From NCBI GenBank assembly GCA_030837785.1, contig JAUQYA010000073.1, forward strand, positions 1-29,237: a stretch of DNA of 29,237 nt, written 5' to 3'. This DNA is from Albidovulum sp. Its GTDB lineage: Bacteria > Pseudomonadota > Alphaproteobacteria > Rhodobacterales > Rhodobacteraceae. This document shows positions 23,827 through 29,237 of this stretch, in pieces. A program made the translations under genes and the position numbers. The stretch's first letter is position 1, and every line of letters starts with the position of its first letter. The notes beneath the pieces were generated by a model. The model was given only the letters and a program-made list of their open reading frames with translations. It searched no databases and was not told the origin of the DNA.

Positions 23827-24758
23827 TGGACTTCTACGGCATCAACCCGGCGGTTCTCATCGCCTCGCTGATGGTGGCGGCGGTGCCGATCATGCTGGCG
23901 GCGATCGGGGAACTGGTGGTGGAGAAGGCGGGCGTGCTCAACCTCGGCGTCGAGGGGATGATGATCATGGGGGCGATCACCGGCTTCATCACCGCGGTCC
24001 ATACCGGCAGCCCCTTCCTCGGCTTTCTCGGCGGGGCGGCCGGCGCGATGGTGCTGAGCCTCGTCTTCGCGCTCTTGACGCAGGTGTTCCTCGCCAACCA
24101 GGTGGCGACGGGGCTGGCGCTGACGATCTTCGGGCTGGGGCTCTCGAGCCTGATGGGCCAGGGCTACAACGGCATCAAGCCGCCGCGCACGCCCGACCTG
24201 CCGTTCGGGCCGCTCGGGGACATCCCGTTCCTCGGCCGGGTGCTGTTTTCCCATGACGCGATGGTCTACCTTTCGGTCGCCATCGTCGCGGCGGTCTGGG
24301 CGGTGCTCAGATACAGCCGCGCCGGGCTGATCCTGAGGGCGGTGGGCGAAAGCCACGACGCGGCCCATGCGCTCGGCTACAAGGTGGTGCGGATCCGGGT
24401 CATGGCGATCCTCTTCGGGGCGGCGATGGCAGGTCTCGGCGGGGCCTACATCAGCCTCGTGCGGGTGCCGCAATGGACCGACGGGATCACCGCCGGCGCG
24501 GGCTGGATCGCGCTCGCCATCGTCGTCTTCGCAAGCTGGCGGCCCTGGCGGGTGCTGGTCGGCGCCTATCTCTTTGGCGGCATCACCGTGCTGCAACTGA
24601 ACCTTCAGGCGGCGGGCGCGCGCATCCCGGTCGAGTACTTGTCGATGTCACCCTATCTGATAACCATCCTCGTGCTGGTCATCATGTCCTCGGGCCGCGG
24701 CCGGGCAAGCCTCAACGCGCCGGCGAGCCTGGGGCAGAATTTCCACGCCGCGCGCTGA
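23826..24758 (+). CDS. BMP-type ABC transporter permease 2
   Basis: Second channel subunit, 310 residues, same family as the preceding gene. Seen: VPIMLAAIGELVVEKAGVLN and LGVEGMMIMGAITGF (about 20-54), the counterpart of the GxWNIGAEGQ motif; ATGLALTIFGLGLSSLMGQG; the loop GLILRAVGESHDAAHALGYK (about 169-188) expected to contact the ATPase; and about eight membrane segments. ATG 23826 is set by the one-base overlap with permease 1 (TGATG); the frame extends upstream only as a shadow of permease 1. It corresponds to NupC/YufQ-type permeases. A 50-bp gap with a small hairpin separates it from the binding-protein gene. Confidence 0.92.
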   Translation: MDFYGINPAVLIASLMVAAVPIMLAAIGELVVEKAGVLNLGVEGMMIMGAITGFITAVHTGSPFLGFLGGAAGAMVLSLVFALLTQVFLANQVATGLALTIFGLGLSSLMGQGYNGIKPPRTPDLPFGPLGDIPFLGRVLFSHDAMVYLSVAIVAAVWAVLRYSRAGLILRAVGESHDAAHALGYKVVRIRVMAILFGAAMAGLGGAYISLVRVPQWTDGITAGAGWIALAIVVFASWRPWRVLVGAYLFGGITVLQLNLQAAGARIPVEYLSMSPYLITILVLVIMSSGRGRASLNAPASLGQNFHAAR

Positions 24759-24773
24759 GGCGAAACACCAACC

Positions 24774-24789
24774 GGGGCGGTCAAGCCCC
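24774..24789 (+). repeat. Small intercistronic hairpin
   Basis: GGGGC-GGTCAA-GCCCC in the 50-bp gap between permease 2 and the binding protein. No T run follows. Such hairpins between transporter and binding-protein genes can cap processed mRNA ends and raise the binding-protein level; this is inference. Confidence 0.3.
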
Positions 24790-24808
24790 TTCCAACGGGA
24801 GAGTAACG

Positions 24809-25909
24809 ATGAAACGAAGAACGCTACTGGCAACCGCTGCGGCCGGGTTCGGCCTGTCGCTGGGCGGCGGCGCCCTTGCCGCGGGCATGGATCACGTGAA
24901 GGCCTGCTTCGTCTATGTCGGGCCGATCGGCGACGGCGGCTGGACCTATCAGCACGACCAGGGCCGGCTCGCCGTGATCGAGAAGTTCGGCGACAAGGTC
25001 GATGCCACGACCTATCAGGAAAGCGTGCCCGAGGGCGCGGACGCGGAACGCGTGCTGACCCAGATGGCGCTTTCGGGCTCCAACATCATCTTCACCACCT
25101 CGTTCGGCTACATGGACGCGACCAACGCGGTGGCGGCCAAGTTTCCCGACGTGAAGTTCGAGCACGCCACCGGCTTCAAGCGCGACAGCGCCAACGTCTC
25201 CACCTACAACGCGCGTTTCTACGAAGGCCGCGCCGTCGAGGGGCTGATCGCGGGGCGGATGACCAAGTCGAACAAGATCGGCTACATCGGCTCGTTCCCG
25301 ATCCCCGAAGTGATCATGGGGATCAATTCCTACTATGTGAACGCCAGGAAGGTGAACCCGAATGCCGAGCTGACGGTGGTCTGGGCCTACACCTGGTTCG
25401 ACCCGGCGAAGGAAGCCGATGCCGCCAAGGCGATGATCGAACAGGGCGTCGACGTGATCGCGTCGCACACCGATTCGACCGCACCCCTGGCCGAGGCCGC
25501 CAAGACCAACGGCGCCGTGATCGGCTTCGGCCAGGCCTCTGACATGGCGGTGCCGGAATACATGCCGACCCCGCGCGTGACCTCGATCATCGACAACTGG
25601 GGTCCCTATTACGTCGAGCGGGTGGGCGCGCTCCTGGACGGCAGCTACCAGCAGGCCGACATCTGGGCCGGCATCAAGGGCGGGGAAGTGCTGATCGGCG
25701 AGATCACCGAGGCGGTTCCTGCCGAGGTGAAGGCCGAGGCCGAGGCGCTGCGCGACGCGATCGGGGCAGGCAGCTACCATCCGTTCACCGGCCCGCTGAA
25801 GAAGCAGGACGGGTCCGACTGGCTGGCCGAAGGCGAGACGCCCGACGACGGCACGCTTCTGGGCATGGACTTCTACGTCGAGGGGATCAAGGGCGACATC
25901 CCGAAGTAA
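24809..25909 (+). CDS. BMP family periplasmic substrate-binding protein
   Basis: Receptor of the ABC transporter, 366 residues. The signal sequence MKRRTLLATAAAGFGLSLGG, ending at ALAAG near residue 25, has a twin-arginine flavour and no lipobox Cys. This suggests a soluble periplasmic protein rather than the lipoprotein form seen in Gram-positives and spirochaetes. The mature part is a BMP/PnrA-like domain: FVYVGPIGDGGWTYQHDQGR (about 33-52), FTTSFGYMDATNAVAAKFPD, GYIGSFPIPEVIMGINSYYV, IGFGQASDM, and IIDNWGPYYVERVGALLDGS. PnrA-type proteins bind purine nucleosides; the fusion with xdhABC suggests a purine or nucleoside ligand here. GGGAGAG precedes the ATG. Last gene of the operon, followed by a strong terminator. 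Confidence 0.93.
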   Translation: MKRRTLLATAAAGFGLSLGGGALAAGMDHVKACFVYVGPIGDGGWTYQHDQGRLAVIEKFGDKVDATTYQESVPEGADAERVLTQMALSGSNIIFTTSFGYMDATNAVAAKFPDVKFEHATGFKRDSANVSTYNARFYEGRAVEGLIAGRMTKSNKIGYIGSFPIPEVIMGINSYYVNARKVNPNAELTVVWAYTWFDPAKEADAAKAMIEQGVDVIASHTDSTAPLAEAAKTNGAVIGFGQASDMAVPEYMPTPRVTSIIDNWGPYYVERVGALLDGSYQQADIWAGIKGGEVLIGEITEAVPAEVKAEAEALRDAIGAGSYHPFTGPLKKQDGSDWLAEGETPDDGTLLGMDFYVEGIKGDIPK

Positions 25910-25935
25910 CGCCCGCGCCCGCCGCGGCACGGATC

Positions 25936-25969
25936 GGCCGGCCCGGGGTTCCGGGCCGGCCTTTTCTTT
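25936..25969 (+). terminator. Rho-independent terminator of the xdh-transporter operon
   Basis: A perfect 11-bp stem (GGCCGGCCCGG, 25936-25946, with 25951-25961) and 4-nt loop are followed by TTTTCTTT. It starts 26 nt after the last stop codon. Confidence 0.92.
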
Positions 25970-26047
25970 CGCTGGCGCGGCCGGAGCCGAATCGCGGCGT
26001 CCGCGCCACCCGCCGTCGCGTGGCAACAATGCGGCGGAAATACGGCC

Positions 26048-26109
26048 GCGCAACACGAAGCGGAAACGCCTTCGCGGCGGACGCCCTCCGCGGACCGCTC
26101 GTGTTGCGC
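26048..26109 (+). repeat. 62-bp near-perfect inverted repeat
   Basis: Left arm GCGCAACACGAAGCGG (26048-26063) and right arm CCGCTCGTGTTGCGC (26095-26109) pair over 15 bp with one bulged A. The 31-nt apical part can fold further (GCGGA-CGCCC-TCCGC). No T tract follows, so it is not a simple terminator. Candidates are a structured small RNA, an mRNA leader element, or an operator pair. Confidence 0.7.
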
Positions 26110-26143
26110 CCACCACAGCCGTCGTGCATTCCCGCCCCTCGCG

Positions 26144-26181
26144 CGGAAACAGTGTCGGCCGATTTCCGTCCGGTGTTTCCG
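26144..26181 (+). repeat. Inverted repeat CGGAAACA…TGTTTCCG
   Basis: Perfect 8-bp arms (26144-26151 and 26174-26181) separated by 22 bp, about 190 bp upstream of the VPLPA-CTERM-type gene. The 30-bp centre-to-centre spacing is close to three helical turns, which would suit cooperative binding of a regulator. Confidence 0.4.
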
Positions 26182-26370
26182 TTGATCGCGGATTTCGGCA
26201 CGATCCTCGCCTTCCGGACGGCACAGGGCGCCGGGCAACTCCGCTTCAAAACGGGGGCGCCGCCGGCAGCACGCCGATGTGGCGGGGCTGTGCCGGAAGA
26301 TCGAATTGCGGCAGACTCCGGGCAAAGGTATGGCGGTGGCAACGGGTAAATGGTGAGAGGTGAGATTCAG

Positions 26371-27054
26371 ATGCGTGGACTGAAGAGGATGCTCGCGGCG
26401 GTGGCGGCAACCGCGGTGATGGCCGTGGCGCCGGCGGGCGCGGCCACCGTCAACGTGACGATGCAGGGCAAGAACGCCTTCCAGGACGCGAAGGGGCAGA
26501 ATGCCTGGTATCAGACCGCAAGCTACAGCCTGAACGGCATCAACCGGACCGCCGCCGCCGGCATGTTCCGGCTTTCGGCCACCGGGGCCAACGGCAGCGT
26601 GCAGGATTTCCTGGCCTTCTGCCTCGAACCGCTTGAGACGCTGACGCTGCCGCGCGACCATACCGTCGGCAGCAGCCTTTCGACCCCGATCCTCGACCGG
26701 CTCGGTGCGCTGATGGGCAACGGCTTCGCCCTGGTGACCGGGGCCACCTCGGCGGCGGCGTTCCAGCTTGCCGCCTGGGAAATCGCCAACGAGGGGAGCG
26801 GTACGCTCGACCTTTCCAGGGGCGCGTTCCGCGTCACCTCGGCGACCAGCGCCGCGCGCACTCTCGCCCAGACCTGGCTGAACGGGATCACCTCGGGGCA
26901 ATGGGCCTCGTCGGGCCCGGTCACGATCCTGTCCGCCCCCGGCACGCAGGATCTGCTGACCGACATCGCACCGGTGCCGGTGCCGGCGGCGGGTGTTCTG
27001 CTGCTTGGCGGGCTGGCCGGCCTTGGCGCGATCCGCCGGCGCCGCAGGGGCTGA
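26371..27054 (+). CDS. Secreted protein with VPLPA-CTERM-like sorting signal
   Basis: 227-residue exported protein of unknown function. Signal peptide MRGLKRMLAAVAATAVMAVA, then PAGAA (cleavage near residue 25). The mature region is rich in Ala, Thr, Ser and Gly with a block FLAFCLEPLETLTLPRDHTV (about 78-97) and AAFQLAAWEIANEGSGTLDL (about 130-149), which resemble thioester/PEP-CTERM-type surface proteins. The C-terminus is a tripartite sorting signal: APVPVPAAGVLLLGGLAGLG followed by AIRRRRRG, i.e. a VPLPA-like motif (here VPVPA), a hydrophobic helix, and a basic tail. In known systems such tails are cut by an exosortase (XrtD type for VPLPA), none of which is in this window. AGGTGAG precedes ATG 26371; an earlier start at 26350 is less likely. 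Confidence 0.75.
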   Translation: MRGLKRMLAAVAATAVMAVAPAGAATVNVTMQGKNAFQDAKGQNAWYQTASYSLNGINRTAAAGMFRLSATGANGSVQDFLAFCLEPLETLTLPRDHTVGSSLSTPILDRLGALMGNGFALVTGATSAAAFQLAAWEIANEGSGTLDLSRGAFRVTSATSAARTLAQTWLNGITSGQWASSGPVTILSAPGTQDLLTDIAPVPVPAAGVLLLGGLAGLGAIRRRRRG

Positions 27055-27087
27055 CGCCCCGCCCGCACCGCCTGCGATCATTCCTTG

Positions 27088-27127
27088 CGGCCCCGCCCCT
27101 CCCCGGAGGCGGGGCCGTTTCGTTTTG
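27088..27127 (+). terminator. Rho-independent terminator of the VPLPA-CTERM-type gene
   Basis: CGGCCCCGCC (27088-27097) pairs with GGCGGGGCCG (27108-27117), with a further short inner stem, followed by TTTCGTTTT. It lies 33 nt after the stop codon. Confidence 0.88.
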
Positions 27128-27151
27128 CCGGAAAAATTCTTCTGCGTGACT

Positions 27152-27181
27152 TTGACGCAGATCAGAAACGTATTCTAAAAT
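27152..27181 (+). promoter_or_regulatory. Sigma-70 type promoter of sqr
   Basis: TTGACG (27152-27157), 18-bp spacer, TAAAAT (27176-27181). Each box matches consensus at 5 of 6 positions in an unusually AT-rich stretch for this DNA. A start near 27189 gives a leader of about 50 nt to the sqr ATG. Confidence 0.65.
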
Positions 27182-27193
27182 TTATATATGAAT
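27172..27193 (+). promoter_or_regulatory. Candidate operator overlapping the sqr -10 box
   Basis: ATTC (27172-27175) and GAAT (27190-27193) flank the -10 element. BigR/SqrR-type sulfide-responsive repressors use ATTC…GAAT dyads, reported with 8 bp between half-sites; here there are 14, so the match is suggestive only. Confidence 0.3.
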
Positions 27194-27238
27194 CGAGTCG
27201 CTGCCGGGAGGGCAACGCGACCGCGTGGGGAGAGAGGC

Positions 27239-28522
27239 ATGGCACATATCGTAATTCTCGGCGCCGGACTCGGCGGGTCGATCATGGCCTACGAACTGGC
27301 CGACCATATCCGCAAGGAAGACAGGATCACCGTGGTCACCAAGGACCCGGTCTACCACTTCGTGCCCTCGAACCCGTGGATCCCGGTGGGCTGGCGCAAG
27401 CGCGACGACATCACCGTCGACCTTGCCGAGACGATGCGAAAGAAGGGGATCGAGTTCCGCACCGTCGCGGCCGAAAAGCTTCACCCGGAGGAGAACCGCA
27501 TCGCACTGGTCGACGGCACGTCGATTTCCTACGACTACCTGATCATCGCCACCGGGCCCGAGCTTGCCTTCGACGAGATCGAGGGATTCGGGCCCGAGGG
27601 GCACACCCAGTCGATCTGCCACATCGACCATGCCGAGAAGGCACAGGTCGCGTTCGAAGCGTTCTGCAAGAAGCCGGGGCCGATCGTCGTCGGCGCGGTG
27701 CAGGGGGCATCCTGCTACGGCCCGGCCTACGAATTCACCTTCATCCTGGAAACCGAACTGCGGCGGCGCAAGCTCCGCGACAAGGTGTCGATGACCTTCG
27801 TCACCTCGGAACCCTACATCGGCCATCTCGGGCTGGACGGCGTGGGCGACACCAAGGGCCTGCTTGAAAGCGAGATGCGCGAGAAGCACGTCAAATGGAT
27901 GACCTCGACCCGCGTCAAGCGGGTGGAGGCAGGCAAGGTGGTGGTCGAGGAGATCGCCGACGACGGCAGCGTCAGGGCCGAGAAGGAACTGCCCTTCGAC
28001 TTCGCGATGATGCTGCCGGCGTTCCGTGGCATCAAGCCGATCATGGGGCTCGAGGGGCTGGTCAACCCGCGCGGCTTCGTCATCGTCGACGAACACCAGA
28101 TAAACCCGAAATACCGCAACATCTTCGGCATCGGCGTCTGCATCGCCATCCCGCCGATGGGTCCGACGCCGGTACCCTGCGGCGTGCCGAAGACCGGCTT
28201 CATGATCGAGAGCATGGTCACTGCGACCGCCCACAACCTCGGCAACATCCTGCGCGGCAAGGCACCCGATGAGGTCGGCACCTGGAACGCCGTCTGCCTC
28301 GCCGATTTTGGCGATTCCGGCGTCGCTTTCGTCGCCCAGCCGCAGATTCCGCCGCGCAACGTCAACTGGGCGTCCTCGGGCAAATGGGTGCATCTGGCCA
28401 AGGTGGGGTTCGAGAAATACTTCATCCACAAGGTCAAGAAGGGCACATCGGAGCCCTTCTACGAGAAGGCGACGATGAAGATGCTCGGGATCGACAAGCT
28501 GAAAGAGCCCCGGAAGGGCTGA
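27239..28522 (+). CDS. sqr: Type I sulfide:quinone oxidoreductase
   Basis: Peripheral membrane flavoprotein that oxidises sulfide to polysulfide or sulfane sulfur and reduces ubiquinone. 427 residues, equal to R. capsulatus SQR. Seen: FAD-binding GAGLGG (8-13), and catalytic cysteines at 127 (QSICHID), 159 (GASCYGP) and 353 (NAVCLAD), the same positions as the three essential cysteines of the R. capsulatus enzyme. Also VYHFVPSNPWIPVGW (38-52), second dinucleotide region GPIVVGAVQGASC (147-159), MLPAFRGIKPIMGLEG (258-273), GIGVCIAIPPMGPTPVPCGV (297-316), and a basic amphipathic C-terminus (VHLAKVGFEKYFIHKVKKG) for membrane contact. ATG 27239 with GGGGAGAG upstream is preferred to an in-frame ATG at 27188. 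Monocistronic with its own promoter; likely sulfide-induced. Confidence 0.95.
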   Translation: MAHIVILGAGLGGSIMAYELADHIRKEDRITVVTKDPVYHFVPSNPWIPVGWRKRDDITVDLAETMRKKGIEFRTVAAEKLHPEENRIALVDGTSISYDYLIIATGPELAFDEIEGFGPEGHTQSICHIDHAEKAQVAFEAFCKKPGPIVVGAVQGASCYGPAYEFTFILETELRRRKLRDKVSMTFVTSEPYIGHLGLDGVGDTKGLLESEMREKHVKWMTSTRVKRVEAGKVVVEEIADDGSVRAEKELPFDFAMMLPAFRGIKPIMGLEGLVNPRGFVIVDEHQINPKYRNIFGIGVCIAIPPMGPTPVPCGVPKTGFMIESMVTATAHNLGNILRGKAPDEVGTWNAVCLADFGDSGVAFVAQPQIPPRNVNWASSGKWVHLAKVGFEKYFIHKVKKGTSEPFYEKATMKMLGIDKLKEPRKG

Positions 28523-28570
28523 GACGGCGCGGGCGTGATTGGGGCGGGGGCCCGCGGTCGCCGGGGGTGG

Positions 28571-29119
28571 CTAGTTGCGGATTTCCTCCGCCTCCACGCC
28601 CCAGAGGGCGGCCTTGGCGACCCAGCCCTTTTCGCCGTCGGCGGTGATGCGGCACCAGTCGTGCTGGCATTCGCCCAGCCGGGCGATCACGCCGGCCTCG
28701 GCCTCGGCCACCACCGGCGCCTCGGGGTCGGGGTGCGACCGCAACGCAGTGCCGTCGGCCTCGACCAGCACGGTGCGCACGCCCGACAGGAGCGTGTAGT
28801 AGATCCAGCCCCCCTGCCCCTCGTTGTCCTCGACCCGCCGCCAGTGGCCGAACTCGGCGGTGACGCGCAGCGGCATGTCGCGGTGGCGGAATACCCAGTC
28901 GATCCGGTGTTCAAGACTTGGGCCGCGACGGACATTGGCCTCGGACGCCTTCAGCGACACGAAGCGCGGCAGGGGCAGATTGGTGACCGACCCCTGGGTG
29001 GCCGCCCCGTCGGTCTCGGGCGTGCCGGCGGCCCCGGCCATCCCGGCCGCGAGAAGGCCGATTGCGGCCACGACGACAAGGCGTCGCGTGAGCGATCGCC
29101 GATTTCCAAGTGGTTTCAT
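28571..29119 (-). CDS. Secreted SH3-domain protein
   Basis: 182-residue exported protein. Signal peptide MKPLGNRRSLTRRLVVVAAI, then GLLAAGMAGAAG (cleavage near residue 31). Two bacterial SH3-like repeats follow: residues about 54-113 (VSLKASEANVRRGPSLEHRI, FGHWRRVEDNEGQGGWIYYT, LLSG) and about 114-175 (RTVLVEADGTALRSHPDPEA, CQHDWCRITADGEKGWVAKA). Each has the N-x-R-x-G-P or equivalent start and the Trp-containing 'W(C/R)…GW(V/I)' strand typical of SH3_3/SH3_4 domains, which bind peptidoglycan or other proteins in the periplasm. Two Cys in the second repeat (CQHDWC) could form a disulfide. Convergent with sqr, 48 bp between the stops, with no clear intrinsic terminator. The function in the cell is unknown. 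Confidence 0.85.
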   Translation of the reverse strand: MKPLGNRRSLTRRLVVVAAIGLLAAGMAGAAGTPETDGAATQGSVTNLPLPRFVSLKASEANVRRGPSLEHRIDWVFRHRDMPLRVTAEFGHWRRVEDNEGQGGWIYYTLLSGVRTVLVEADGTALRSHPDPEAPVVAEAEAGVIARLGECQHDWCRITADGEKGWVAKAALWGVEAEEIRN

Positions 29120-29237
29120 CTAAAGCCTGTTTCTGCCGCCATCGCCGCACGCCGCGCGTTTCGGGGCTTGTCGCCGCCCCGCTTCGGCCCGTAGTTTGCC
29201 AAGAGGAACCGGCGTTTGGAAGAGAGGAGACCCGCCC

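Larger units (their letters stand above)
25970..26370 (+). other. Non-coding interval with two inverted repeats
   Basis: 401 bp between the operon terminator and the VPLPA-CTERM-type gene. The open frames on either strand are Arg/Pro-rich shadows without recognisable domains or good ribosome-binding sites. It holds two separate dyads (26048-26109 and 26144-26181) and CGGAAA-type words repeated several times on both strands. It may contain the promoter and operators of the next gene or a small RNA; no clear -35/-10 pair was found. Confidence 0.5.

Noticed and set aside
25887..26342. A 151-codon open frame on the minus strand in the intergenic gap
   Set aside because: It reads through the operon terminator and both inverted repeats, has no domain and no good ribosome-binding site.
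28528..28556. Hairpin CGCGGGC…GCCCGCG between sqr and the SH3 gene
   Set aside because: It has a 15-nt G-rich loop and no T tract on either strand, so it is not credible as an intrinsic terminator.
29195..29237. Possible ribosome-binding site (GGAAGAGAGGAGA) at the right edge for a plus-strand gene
   Set aside because: No start codon lies within the window after it, so no gene can be supported here.
1..29237. CRISPR arrays, insertion sequences, prophage or tRNA genes
   Set aside because: No regularly spaced repeats, transposase or integrase motifs, terminal inverted repeats with target duplications, or tRNA-like cloverleaf sequences were seen.

Overview
The window is GC-rich chromosomal DNA (roughly 70% G+C by eye) from an alphaproteobacterium, most likely a member of the Rhodobacteraceae. 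The basis is the short-form HisG with HisZ, a type I sulfide:quinone oxidoreductase whose cysteines fall at the Rhodobacter capsulatus positions, a bipartite XdhAB whose active-site residues keep R. capsulatus numbering, a class II (B12-dependent) ribonucleotide reductase, a Hint-domain protein of the kind common in this family, a VPLPA-CTERM-type surface protein, and the palindromic 'GGACCCCCG…TATTT' repeat that I recall from many Rhodobacteraceae genomes. I see no phage, insertion sequence, CRISPR array, tRNA or rRNA.

Layout. Positions 1-6255 are all on the minus strand: the 5' part of hisC (cut by the window edge), a GT87/DUF2029 membrane glycosyltransferase, rpsD with its own promoter and terminator, a Hint-domain protein, and nrdJ. 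Divergent from nrdJ is a DUF1489 gene; the space between them has two facing promoters and unusual G-tract repeats. Next, minus strand, is the tightly coupled hisS-hisZ-hisG operon, then slyX and an AbrB-family membrane protein on plus. dnaE and a DUF6544 gene follow on minus. From 16491 to 25909 lies one plus-strand operon, xdhA-xdhB-xdhC followed by a BMP-type nucleoside/purine ABC transporter (ATPase, two permeases, binding protein), closed by a strong terminator. After a 461-bp gap come the VPLPA-CTERM-type protein, a type I SQR, and, convergent, a secreted SH3 protein.

How the genes work together. XdhAB oxidises hypoxanthine/xanthine to urate, XdhC supplies its sulfurated molybdenum cofactor, and the co-transcribed transporter probably imports the purine or nucleoside: a purine-scavenging unit. 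HisS, HisZ (a HisS paralogue) and HisG link histidyl-tRNA charging with the first step of histidine synthesis. SQR feeds electrons from sulfide into the quinone pool.

The most unusual points are: (i) a palindromic repeat inserted in frame in xdhB, where the shift in active-site numbering relative to R. capsulatus is exactly 27 residues; (ii) a low-GC segment of hisS (about 53% G+C by hand count) that coincides with the insertion domain, suggesting a recombined allele; (iii) an nrdJ promoter whose 17-bp spacer is almost entirely two homopolymeric G runs; (iv) a G-quadruplex-forming tandem repeat that appears to make up the 5' leader of the DUF1489 gene; and (v) a repeat copy at the DUF1489 3' end, with apparent stop loss and read-through into hisG antisense.
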